Position numbers and translations under genes: made by a program
Source: Streblospio benedicti
Taxonomy: Eukaryota > Annelida > Polychaeta > Spionida > Spionidae
Direction of reading: 5' to 3'
DNA length: 64,000 bases
NCBI GenBank assembly: GCA_019095985.1
Contig: CM032667.1
Coordinates: 43,369,457 to 43,433,456, forward strand
Shown: in pieces, positions 12,266 through 21,064 of the stretch
Numbering within the stretch: the stretch's first letter is position 1
How the letters are laid out: every line of letters begins with the position of its first letter
Notes under the pieces: model-generated
Seen by the model: the letters and a program-made list of their open reading frames with translations, nothing else
The model's database searches: none
What the model was told of the DNA's origin: nothing

Positions 12266-13164
12266 GGGATGAAGTACACACACTTCAGTTTCAACCAGTA
12301 ACAATCTTACGCAATGTCACTTTCCCGCCTTGATACTATCATTAGCCTACTAGCCTCGCAGCCTTAATCACAATCATAGCCTACTTACGCTAGCAACTAT
12401 TTATGAAGCAGTCATCTAGGCATGTGAGCCATGCACATCTATATACTTGCGTCTTACTGTCTACTACATTGGGCGTAATCAGAGCCACTCTTTCACAATA
12501 CGGCTAAATTAAGATGGTTATATGGAAAGCCTTATTTGAGTAGTAGTAATAAATTTCTTTGTACTTAATACATAAGTTTATGTCAGAAGTATTCATATAG
12601 TTGACTGAAAAATTGCTTAAAGGTTAGTTAGGTTCATGAATGTTCTAACCAGTTAATCAATCAGCTTATTTGTTTGCTGAGAACATCCTATTTGCTGAGA
12701 ACTTATGAAGTGTTGCAAATAGGACTCACAAAAAAACAATCAAAATTAAGCAAACACATTTCTGCAAGAAAATAATATGGTTGTGTTGATGATGTGTTAA
12801 CAGATAATATCATTCATGAGGAAAAGGCGCTGACATATTCCTGCATGGATGAAGAAAATGTTGATTTTAGTAGAAAAGAAAAGGGGATATATTGATAAAA
12901 TTGCTTGGCAACATCAACCCTGGAAAGTTTTATTCACAGTTAAATCTATATTAGTATGAACAAGATGAACTATAAGTGTTACTTGAAATATGAAATATGG
13001 AATTTTTGTATGTAATGATTTTGAATCTCAATATTCAATGAAGAACTGACTCTTGCAACACTCCATAAATTCCCAGTTGATAAATCATTCTCAGTGAACA
13101 AATACCCTGACGTGACTTCTAATCAAATTAGTTACATTGAAAGTGCTAAGTAGACAAAACAACA

Positions 13165-14170
13165 ATGTATGCATAGTGCTTGAATTCAATTACATGAATA
13201 TTTCAGACTTAATACTTAGATATTCAGGTTTATATTTATGACACTACTACTCACATTCAACAAAACACTTAATGTTGCAGATCCCTTCACGTTAAGTGTT
13301 CTGTTGAATGTGAGTCATAAATATAAACCTGAATGGATATTCCTACTACTACTAATAGTCTACACAAAGATACTTAGCTATTATTAAGTACAATTTCATT
13401 CAAAAAATATTTTTGGAATACCGGTACATACTCAAATTAGGCTCTACCAAATTTTACAAGTAACTATTAGGAAAATCATTTTGTGCAAATATCATGTAAT
13501 ATATAATCATACATATAACTGATATGATGTAACTAAATCATTCAATATAAAATAATAGAATAAGATAATTGTCATATATTTCCTATACACATATAATTAA
13601 AGTGGTAATAAAGATAATATACCAAAATGTATGCATAGTGCTTGAATTAAACTACATGAATATTTCAGACTTATACTTAGTTATTATTAAGTACAATTTC
13701 ATTCAAAGAAATATTTTTGGAATACAGTACATACTCAAATTATGCTCACTTTACCATCTTTTACCAGTAACTATTAGGAAAATCATTGTTTTGTGCAAAT
13801 ATAATGTAATACATAATCATACATATAACTAATATGATGTAACTAAATAATTCAATATAAAATAATAGAATAATATAATCGTCATATATTTCCTATTAAA
13901 GTAGTAATAAAGCTAATATACAAAGATGTATGCATAGTGCTTGAATTCAATTATATGAATACTTCTGACATAAACATACACTAGTATGTACGAAGTACGA
14001 TTTCATTGAAATAAATTTATTAGGCATGCTCAATTTAGGCTCTCAATACAACCATATTAATTTTAATGTTTTATGCAAATATCATATATGCATAAAATGT
14101 GGTTGTCTATGTTAAAACCAAAACATTCAATATGACAATATTCACAAGAAAATGTAATCTTCATACATTT
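13165..14170. repeat. Tandem repeat, three units of about 300 bp
   Basis: The start motif TGTATGCATAGTGCTTGAAT occurs near 13165, 13628 and 13927. The 'tacttag', 'taagtacaatttcattcaaa' and 'gtgcaaatat' segments recur in order in each unit, giving a period of about 300 bp. The first unit is longer because the foldback at 13222-13334 interrupts it. Confidence 0.7.
13222..13334. repeat. Long foldback hairpin
   Basis: The left arm (13222-13272) and right arm (13292-13334) are inverted complements from ATTCAGGTTTATATTTATGAC through CTCACATTCAAC to AACACTTAA. Apart from a 6-base ACTACT bulge and one mismatch the pairing is nearly perfect, around a loop of about 19 bases. It interrupts the first 300-bp tandem unit. 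Confidence 0.75.
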
Positions 14171-14805
14171 CTTATTAAAGTAGTAAGCTAATGCACTCTA
14201 TTATTATAGATATTTATGTCGGCTCCCTAGCTTACACACTGAGGGTAGGCTAGGGAGCCAAAAAATTTCGGTTCCCTAACCATTTCAAACTATGAATAAA
14301 GTATGCTCTATTACCTTGTACTAATGATAGTATTACACAAAATGAAACAAAAAAAGATGAAAATTATTTTGTACAAACGATCTTAGTTATAAAAACTGAG
14401 CAAATATAGCAACACTAATGTGGTATTTATCTCTCTCGTGTACCATTTTAATAATTTATTACTAATATAAAAGTATGCATTATAAAATTTACTACCAAGC
14501 ATTAAATTTACTTTTATATATTAGTATCTCTCACCTTTTATATTAAAGTATAGAAAAAGTACCAAAGTACAAATAACGAGATGTAAATTTACATGATTGC
14601 GCAACTTAACATTATTATGTTTATGTAAAAAAATATCTAAATAATTCAAACAAACAAGTCACAAAATGCATCACTTTAATATTTAGTATCATCTACATGC
14701 AAGAAAGAAGCCAAACAACATTATCAGCAGAAACAGCACTAATTTGGTATCTGCTAGTAGCTGTTCCAACATTGAAAATTATCTGCAGTTGCATTCCTGT
14801 TATGC

Positions 14806-15783
14806 TTATAAAAAGAGATTTTCTACTTCACCAGATAATATTGGACTAGGGGGCGTGCTGTTGGCACCAGAATTTGCAAGTGAAAGGATACGCACCCGAG
14901 AAAAACTCCAGCGTATCTTTCGTTTGTTGAGACAGAAACATGTCATTAGGGAAGCAATTATAAGACCCAGAAATGGAGTAAAACCTAGAATAACATACAT
15001 TGTTATGAGATTGTTTGGCTCCCTAAGCGCTGTTTTACCAAAATCCTGACAACCGTCTCCACTGTAACGATCTGCACAGCCATTAGGACATTCGCCAGTT
15101 GTAATATTGCAGGGTGCATTACCCTTGCAGTGACATATTAACCCACAATTCACCCCAAACGAGCCTGGTGCACAGGGTTTGTCACATCCGTCCCATCCGT
15201 ATCCGGGAAGACACAAGCATACGTATGTGTTGTTAACTAAGTCTATACATAATGCTGTATCCGTGGTTCCTGGACATGGATCAGAATGACACGGTTGTGG
15301 TTGGACGCTGCATTCAATGCCACTGTAGGGGTCTTCACATTCACACAAGAAGCGACCTTCCGTCTTCTCAATGCAATTGATCATGTGCTCTGTCAGAGTA
15401 TCATTGTGCCGGTACAAATCTGTTTCACAGTGTCTTCCTGTGTAGCCATCATCACAAATGCACGTGTAAGAGATTTGATCGTCTGATTCGCAGGTGGCAT
15501 TATTTTGACAAGGCATGGTAGTACATACATCCACAGCCAGTTCACAGTGCCTTCCAGTAAACTCCTGTGGGCACAGGCAATGATAAAAATATGTACTATT
15601 AAATGTACAAGTAGCCCTGTTTGTACAAGGATTGTTTTCGCAGTTGCTATGAACATCTGTGTCTCGCTGAAGTCTGCCAAAGTTTAATGACTTGGTCTTC
15701 ATGGAGGTATGTTCTTTATATGCACGGCACGCATGTCTTAAAGCTAATGTGCACACCAACAACAAAAGTTTTATACTGCTCAT
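14806..15783 (-). CDS. EGF-repeat type I membrane protein, copy A (325 aa)
   Basis: Single-exon coding region. An N-terminal signal peptide (MSSIKLLLLVCTLALRHACR) precedes two classical six-cysteine EGF domains near residues 48-120 (CENNPC to TGRHCE; VCTTMPC to TGRHCE). Next come a partial EGF-like segment (GRFLCECEDPYSGIECS), a fourth EGF (PCHSDPCPG to GWDGC) and a laminin/MEGF-type cysteine segment (CGLICHCKGNAPC to GDGCQ). A transmembrane helix of about 23 residues (MYVILGFTPFLGLIIASLM) is followed by a basic stop-transfer KRK and a short Ser/Pro cytoplasmic tail ending ENLFL. It should sit at the cell surface and bind proteins; partner unknown. The start at 15783 follows a splice acceptor at about 15800, so a 5' UTR exon lies upstream, and a five-codon upstream ORF overlaps the start. 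Close paralogue of 18073-19047; not assignable to Notch, Delta or a specific MEGF. Confidence 0.88.
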   Translation of the reverse strand: MSSIKLLLLVCTLALRHACRAYKEHTSMKTKSLNFGRLQRDTDVHSNCENNPCTNRATCTFNSTYFYHCLCPQEFTGRHCELAVDVCTTMPCQNNATCESDDQISYTCICDDGYTGRHCETDLYRHNDTLTEHMINCIEKTEGRFLCECEDPYSGIECSVQPQPCHSDPCPGTTDTALCIDLVNNTYVCLCLPGYGWDGCDKPCAPGSFGVNCGLICHCKGNAPCNITTGECPNGCADRYSGDGCQDFGKTALREPNNLITMYVILGFTPFLGLIIASLMTCFCLNKRKIRWSFSRVRILSLANSGANSTPPSPILSGEVENLFL

Positions 15784-16140
15784 ATTGCACTCATTCCTCC
15801 TAAAACATGAGTATAAAAATTGTTATTTAAAATATGCTTATAGCTTAAGGTCAAATTTTAAATCATTCAAACAGTGCCGAACATACAATATATTGGCACC
15901 AGGATCCAAAGTATTGGTTGATAGGTTGGTTGATAAGTTAAATACAATACTCATCTACTCCCAGGATTCAAGAAGAGGAACAAATTTGAAAATATGAAAC
16001 TAACACTTCCTGGGTTGAATATTTTCATTTATCAATCTACTATTGGAGGTTCTACTATACTATGTTATCTAGTGTTTTAAAATGGGACACTTCCCTCAGA
16101 GAACTGAAAACTGTCTCCTCTGCTCTATTGACTTTTTCTC

Positions 16141-16480
16141 TTGAAATTGGGACTTTATACGAATAATGTTCTTATATTATATATAGCAATCCGACAGTTT
16201 TTAATGTATATGCCATTTGACATAGATAAAATAGCTTTCAAGTATGTTTATGCAATGGGTATAAAAACATTTTTATACAAAACCCTGAGTCTCAATTATG
16301 ACCATTTTTCTGAAAATCGAACAATTTCTATAAACAAAAATATGCGGCCCAAATGTATTGACTTTCTGAAAATAAAACACTCTAACTAAAAATATTGACC
16401 ATGGTGAGTGCCGTTAATTCCATAATTGCTGGACTTTAACAATTAGGAAGAGAAACATGTTTTAGGTCTAACTTGTATCC
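16141..16480. repeat. Arm of an old inverted duplication (partner 19305-19940)
   Basis: Segments here match the reverse complement of 19.3-19.94 kb: 16290-16330 with 19842-19883 (around CAGAAAAATGGTCA), and 16411-16480 with 19312-19375 (TTAGACCTAAA, CCTAATTGTTAAA, TCCAGC, ATGGAAT). The partner is interrupted by the 19382-19752 element. Confidence 0.5.
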
Positions 16481-16623
16481 ATTGTCAAATTGTGTCAGAG
16501 GTTTCTTCAGGACATCTGATACTCAGAGTGCAAAATATTGGCAACTCAATTTGCTTTTAAAATGTGAGTACTAGCAAATTAACACTAAATGCATAAAGTA
16601 CATAATGCAAAAACGAATGCTAT

Positions 16624-16748
16624 GGAAGAGCGAAAGGCAGTTGGAAGAGCAAAAGATTAAGCTGAATGAGAAAAAGTTGGTTGATGGTGCTGATGATGCA
16701 GGTGATGGAATCTGGGTGGAAGAGCCCGAGGATGACTATGAACAGTAA
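16624..16748 (+). pseudogene. Broken terminal exon of a charged-module gene, copy B
   Basis: This is the duplicate of 9936-10072. It reads RQLEEQKIKLNEKKLVDGAD and on through GIWVEEPEDDYEQ to TAA at 16746-16748. Relative to copy A it lacks two bases in the EERKR segment, and the acceptor AG of copy A (ctaggg) is AT here (ctatgg), so it cannot be spliced the same way. No partner exon was found upstream. It is a relic carried along in the segmental duplication. Confidence 0.6.
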
Positions 16749-17387
16749 CTACTACTTAAGTGAATACATGTATTTGGCCCATATTGAAACCTTCAAATAG
16801 TGATGGACATTGTTCACTTTATGTTTTGCACATTATATAAGTAAATGTACTGTAACATCATTTCAACTGAAATGAAAATGTTGACATAGGGCAAGTTTTA
16901 ACAGGTATTTTCTTGTTATGTTGGAGAATGAACTTTACACTATTGACAGGCATACAAATGTATGTATTAGTAAAATACAATGATTTATAATCCAATTAAA
17001 TGGTAGATAATGTAATTGAGAGTAATATGTACACAAAAAGTTAATGGAATATTATTTGCATACACAGAACGCATTGTTTTTGAATGGCATAACTAATAAC
17101 ACAATTAAATATTTGTGAAAATTCCTATCCTAGTATAAAATTCAGATTTAATTCTAAAGATTATGACACTACTCGGTTGTTAGTTGTTTGCAAATGTTAC
17201 TATATCTAACTATGTACATACAAACCTGTATATATATTATCTACAATTGATTATTGTAGCTTTTGTTTTTTTAATCGCAATGTCCCTCCACATTTTAAAA
17301 TGTTTAATACATGATAACATTTAACACATGAAATTTCAAACTATAAATAAAATGTGTTCTTTTATCTTGCAACTAATAATTGAATAC

Positions 17388-17690
17388 AGTTAATGTTCAG
17401 TAGGCATGTAAGCATTGTACAAAGTTTGATTGCTTTCTCCCAAGCATCAACAAAACTATTGCAGAATATGTTGAAAATGGACACAAAATGGCACTATGGA
17501 AAGCACACTTTAATTGGCAAAGTGCCCAAAATCAAATCACTTTGGTGTCGCGTCATACCAAATAGTTGTGTAAAGTTTGAACGAAATCGAGCAAAGCGTG
17601 AAAGCTCTAGCTTGTCCGGAGACAAACATACATACATACAAACGAACGAAACACAAGGCTTTCGCTTCAACTGCTGAAGCGACGCAAAAA
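17388..17690. repeat. Dispersed 0.3 kb repeat, reverse-oriented copy
   Basis: Reverse-complement copy of 7655-7985. It is absent from the homologous site in duplication copy A (near 14327), which marks it as an insertion after the duplication or a loss from A. Confidence 0.7.
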
Positions 17691-18072
17691 GAGAATATTA
17701 ATGATTTGTACATACGATTTTAGAATTCCAAAAACTGAGAAAATGTAGCTACACTAATACTGCATTTATCTCACTCATGTACCATTTTAAAATGTATTAC
17801 AAATATAAAAGTATGCATAACAAAATTTGCTACCAACCATCAGCTTTTCTTTTATGAAATAGTATCTCTCACCTTTTACTTATAATTGCCCAACTTAACA
17901 TTATTTAAAACATTATCTAAATAATCAAAACAAACAAGTCAGAAAATGCATGATTATTTACTACCATTAACATGCAAGAAAGAAGCCAAACAAGATTATC
18001 AGCAGAAACAGCACTAATTTGGTGTCTGCTAGTCTCTGCTCAAACATTGCAAATTATCTGCAGGTGCCTTCC

Positions 18073-19047
18073 TTATATAAAGAGATTTTCTACCTCACCA
18101 GATAATACTGGACTAGGGGGCGTGCTGTTTGCGCCAGAATTTGGTGGTGAAAGGATACGGACCCGAGTAAAACTCCAGCGTATCTTTTTTTTGTTGAGGC
18201 AGAAACATGTCAGTAGGGAAGCAACTATAAGACCCACAAATGGAATGAAACCTAGAATCAAATACATCGGCAGGAGAATTGTTGCGTCCCTAATCGCTGT
18301 TTTACCATAATCCTGGCAACCGTCTCCACTCCATAAATATGCACAGCCATTAGGACATTCGCCAGTTGTAATATTGCAGGGTGCATTACTCTTGCAGTGA
18401 CATGTTAACCCACAATTCACCCCAAACGAGCCTGGTGCACAGGGTTTGTCACATCCGTCCCATACGTATCCGGGAAAACACAAGCAAATGTATGTATTAT
18501 TATATCCGTCTATACATAATGCAGTATCCTTGGTTCCTGGACATGGATCAGAATGACACGGTTGTGGTTGGACGCTGCACTCAATGCCACTGTAGGGGTC
18601 TTCACATTCACACAAGAAGCGACCTTCCGTCTTCTCAACGCAATTGATCATGTGCTCTGTCAGAGTATCATTGTGCCGGTACAAATCTGTTTCACAGTGT
18701 CTTCCTGTGTAGCCATCATCACAAATGCACGTGTAAGAGATTTGATCGTCTGATTCGCAGGTGGCATTATTTTGACAAGGCATGGTAGTACATACATCCA
18801 CAGCCAGTTCACAGTGCTTTCCAGTAAACTCCTGTGGGCACAGGCAATGATAAAAATATGTACTATTGAATGTACAAGTAGCCCTGTTCGTACAAGGATT
18901 GTTCTCGCAGTTACTTTGAACATCTGTGTCTCGCTGAAGTCCAAAGTTTAATGACTTGGTCTTCATGGAGGTATGGTTCTCATATGCACTGCACGCATGT
19001 CTTAAAGTTAATGTGCACACCACCAACAAAAGTATTATACTGCTCAT
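18073..19047 (-). CDS. EGF-repeat type I membrane protein, copy B (324 aa)
   Basis: Paralogue of 14806-15783 with the same order: signal peptide (MSSIILLLVVCTLTLRHACS), two canonical EGF domains, partial EGF, fourth EGF, laminin/MEGF-type segment, transmembrane helix (MYLILGFIPFVGLIVASLLT) and tail ending ENLFI. The two middle EGF domains are almost unchanged between the copies. Most substitutions fall in the signal peptide, the juxtamembrane region and the TM helix. The frame is intact although the neighbouring duplicated charged exon is broken in both copies, which suggests that both EGF copies are under constraint. The splice acceptor and overlapping upstream ORF ahead of the ATG are conserved too. 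Confidence 0.88.
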   Translation of the reverse strand: MSSIILLLVVCTLTLRHACSAYENHTSMKTKSLNFGLQRDTDVQSNCENNPCTNRATCTFNSTYFYHCLCPQEFTGKHCELAVDVCTTMPCQNNATCESDDQISYTCICDDGYTGRHCETDLYRHNDTLTEHMINCVEKTEGRFLCECEDPYSGIECSVQPQPCHSDPCPGTKDTALCIDGYNNTYICLCFPGYVWDGCDKPCAPGSFGVNCGLTCHCKSNAPCNITTGECPNGCAYLWSGDGCQDYGKTAIRDATILLPMYLILGFIPFVGLIVASLLTCFCLNKKKIRWSFTRVRILSPPNSGANSTPPSPVLSGEVENLFI

Positions 19048-19381
19048 ATTGCACTCATTCCTCCTAAAACATGAGTATAAAAATCATTATTTAAAATATG
19101 GTTTTAGCTTAAGGTTAGGTTTAATTTAAATGATTCAAACAGTGCAAAATATAAAGTTGGTTGATGAATACAATGACATCTACTCCCAGGATTCAAGAAG
19201 AGGAACAAATTTGATAAGTATGGAGATGAAACACTTTGTGCGTTGAATACTTTCCTGTAAGCCAAAATTTATTAGTCTACTAGTGGTACTGAAAGTCGAT
19301 AGGTGCACATTAGACCTAAACCATGCAACTCTGACTCTCTGTTCCTAATTGTTAAATTCCAGCTATTAATATGGAATCAAC

Positions 19382-19752
19382 AGGGCTTGACACTGACTTT
19401 TTTTCACATGATGGACCAAATCCAGTTGTCCTTAGCCAATTTTGAGTTGCTCTGAAACTTTTTAGTTAAAACACAGAGGGTAATTTTTTCAAAATTATAT
19501 TGTAAATTATTATTATTAAAAATTAAATTATTTTATGTATTAACGACATTGTTTATATTCTATATCCTTTATTGATAAAGTTCTCAGGTTTACCATAGGA
19601 TGCAAACATTTGGGGCAAAATATTGCAGCAACTGGTATTTTTGATGGCGTGCCTACCAGGGCACACAGACCCTAAGATTTGATGTGCCCTGGCTAAGATT
19701 TTAGATGTGCCCATGCAGGACACCAAGGCACTGGCCAGTGTCAAGCCCCACA
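19382..19752. mobile_element. MITE with CAGGGCTTGACACTG ends (hAT-like)
   Basis: The left end CAGGGCTTGACACTG at 19382 is answered by CAGTGTCAAGCCCC ending near 19750, an inverted repeat of about 14 bp. CA-GGG termini are common in hAT elements. The expected 8-bp duplication is not clean (ATCAA is shared on both sides). No transposase. Confidence 0.5.
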
Positions 19753-19933
19753 TCAAGGACACTCAGAATAAAATTTCAATAGGATGGTCATATTTTTAGT
19801 TAAATTGTTCTATTTTAAGAAATAATTTTGTTCATAAAAATTGTTCAATTTTCAGAAAAATGGTCACAATTGAGACTCAAGATTTCGTATTAATAATGTA
19901 TGTGTATCCATTGCATATATTACATGGGATACC

Positions 19934-20022
19934 TGGTCAGTGCTGGGACCAATTTTGTTTGTGATATATGTCAACACTCTTCCAAAAGTGGCAAAGAGTT
20001 CAGAGTTCTACCTGTGCTGTAT
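19934..20022 (+). mobile_element. Fragment of a non-LTR retrotransposon (LINE) reverse transcriptase
   Basis: The frame reads SVLGPILFVIYVNTLPKVAK, matching the conserved reverse-transcriptase block of LINE elements (VLGPLLFxIYINDLP) just before the catalytic region. The expected YADD-type motif is not visible downstream and the frame closes near 20122. A short, dead, unplaced fragment. Confidence 0.6.
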
Positions 20023-20858
20023 CATGAGGATAGGGTCCACTAAAGTACCCGAAAGAGCATACACTTTGGGACCAGAAAACCTTAAGCAAAGAAAAATACA
20101 AGAGGAAGAAGACATTGGATGATGATAAATCATTCAGAAACTACATATGTCAGCAAAAAATAAACAAGGCAAACTCAGTCATGTAGAAGGACATATGCTT
20201 ATCTGTATGAAGAACGCTTCTTACTGTTATCTTTATATAAAGCAAGATCCTCATTCAAGGACATTATTTTGTGCGACTTTTGAGAGATGAACCAGCGAAG
20301 TCCACAGAGCCAGAGACTATCAGTAATAGCCCGGACTACTGGTGTCAACACAGATCTGATGACAAGCCCAGTAGAAAGGCTATGTACCTACTGTGAGGGT
20401 CTCCTTGACCTTGGCCCTCATGCATAGCCATAGATTTATCTGTAAATAGCTCCCATGCTACTAGTAATACTAAGTTTACTAAACTAGTAATACTAGTAAT
20501 ATTAGTAGATCTAATACTAATAGCATCATGAGATTCCCACTCTCGAATATCAGATGTCCTGAAGAGACCTGAGGAAGAGACAGTTTGCTTGACATCTGAT
20601 ACTCAGAGTGGAGATTCCCAGCCCTCATTATTTGATTAAAAATTATAGATCTATATATATATTCAACAATTTGCTGTGAGTTTTGTACTTGTACTCTTAG
20701 TCTGTGAGATAATAGTGCCCTAAAACAAGTACATATTTCTTCAATATTTGCCACTTGAATTAAGAGTTACCTTTCATAAAAATGCCTTTCATCTGCAGGC
20801 TTATTGGTGCTGGAATTTAGGCATTAGCAGACATTTCCCCTAGATTGTAGTCATTTAA

Positions 20859-20958
20859 NNNNNNNNNNNNNNNNNNNNNNNNNNNNNNNNNNNNNNNNNN
20901 NNNNNNNNNNNNNNNNNNNNNNNNNNNNNNNNNNNNNNNNNNNNNNNNNNNNNNNNNN
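20859..20958. other. Assembly gap (100 N)
   Basis: One hundred N bases, about 100 bases beyond the stop codon of the secreted gene that ends at 21065, so part of its 3' UTR may be missing. Confidence 0.98.
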
Positions 20959-21064
20959 TTTCTCCGTATATTAGGAGATTCAAATATAGCGTGTACCATA
21001 CACACGCTAATTATATTGGCATTTGAACACTTTTCCAATCTCAAACATCCTACGGTTCCACCAG

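Larger units (their letters stand above)
11906..14281. mobile_element. 2.38 kb element with 61-bp inverted ends that contain hairpins
   Basis: The left end 11906-11966 and right end 14221-14281 are inverted copies: GGCTAGGGAGCC, a short spacer, GGCTCCCTAGCC, a segment with CTCAGTGTGTAAGC, then GGGAGCC. In the left end the first part is a perfect 12-bp hairpin with a 10-base loop. Flanks 11885-11905 and 14282-14302 are a degenerate direct repeat of about 21 bp. Duplication copy B has this sequence once and no element, so B is the empty site. The interior holds a tRNA-like sequence, tandem units of about 300 bp and a long foldback, but no transposase-like open frame. Non-autonomous; superfamily unknown. 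Confidence 0.65.
9865..16060. repeat. Segmental duplication, copy A
   Basis: This block matches copy B (16565-19310) in the same orientation. Shared landmarks in order: broken charged exon, 'catattgaaac' segment (11309 versus 16781), EGF gene downstream region, EGF gene, its 5' region, and the 'ctactcccaggattcaaga' segment (15956 versus 19179). Copy A is longer mainly because of about 1.2 kb at 10.07-11.30 kb missing from B and the 2.4 kb inverted-end element. Confidence 0.8.
16565..19310. repeat. Segmental duplication, copy B
   Basis: Direct-orientation duplicate of 9865-16060. It lacks the 11906-14281 element and the 10.07-11.30 kb stretch, and carries instead the 0.3 kb dispersed repeat at 17388-17690. 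Confidence 0.8.

Noticed and set aside
11906-14281. Classification of the 2.4 kb inverted-end element as a large virus-like self-synthesising transposon
   Set aside because: It is short, has no polymerase, integrase or capsid-like frame, and its flanking repeat does not fit; it is left as an unclassified non-autonomous element.
14744-15049. Open frames on the plus strand across the EGF genes (also near 15286, 15505, 15692, 17972, 18381, 18553)
   Set aside because: They are antisense shadows of the EGF coding regions; the minus frames have signal peptide, cysteine spacing and a TM helix.
20460-20530. Possible CRISPR-like short repeats (actagtaatact)
   Set aside because: It is a simple ACT/AGT low-complexity stretch in an animal genome, without unique spacers.
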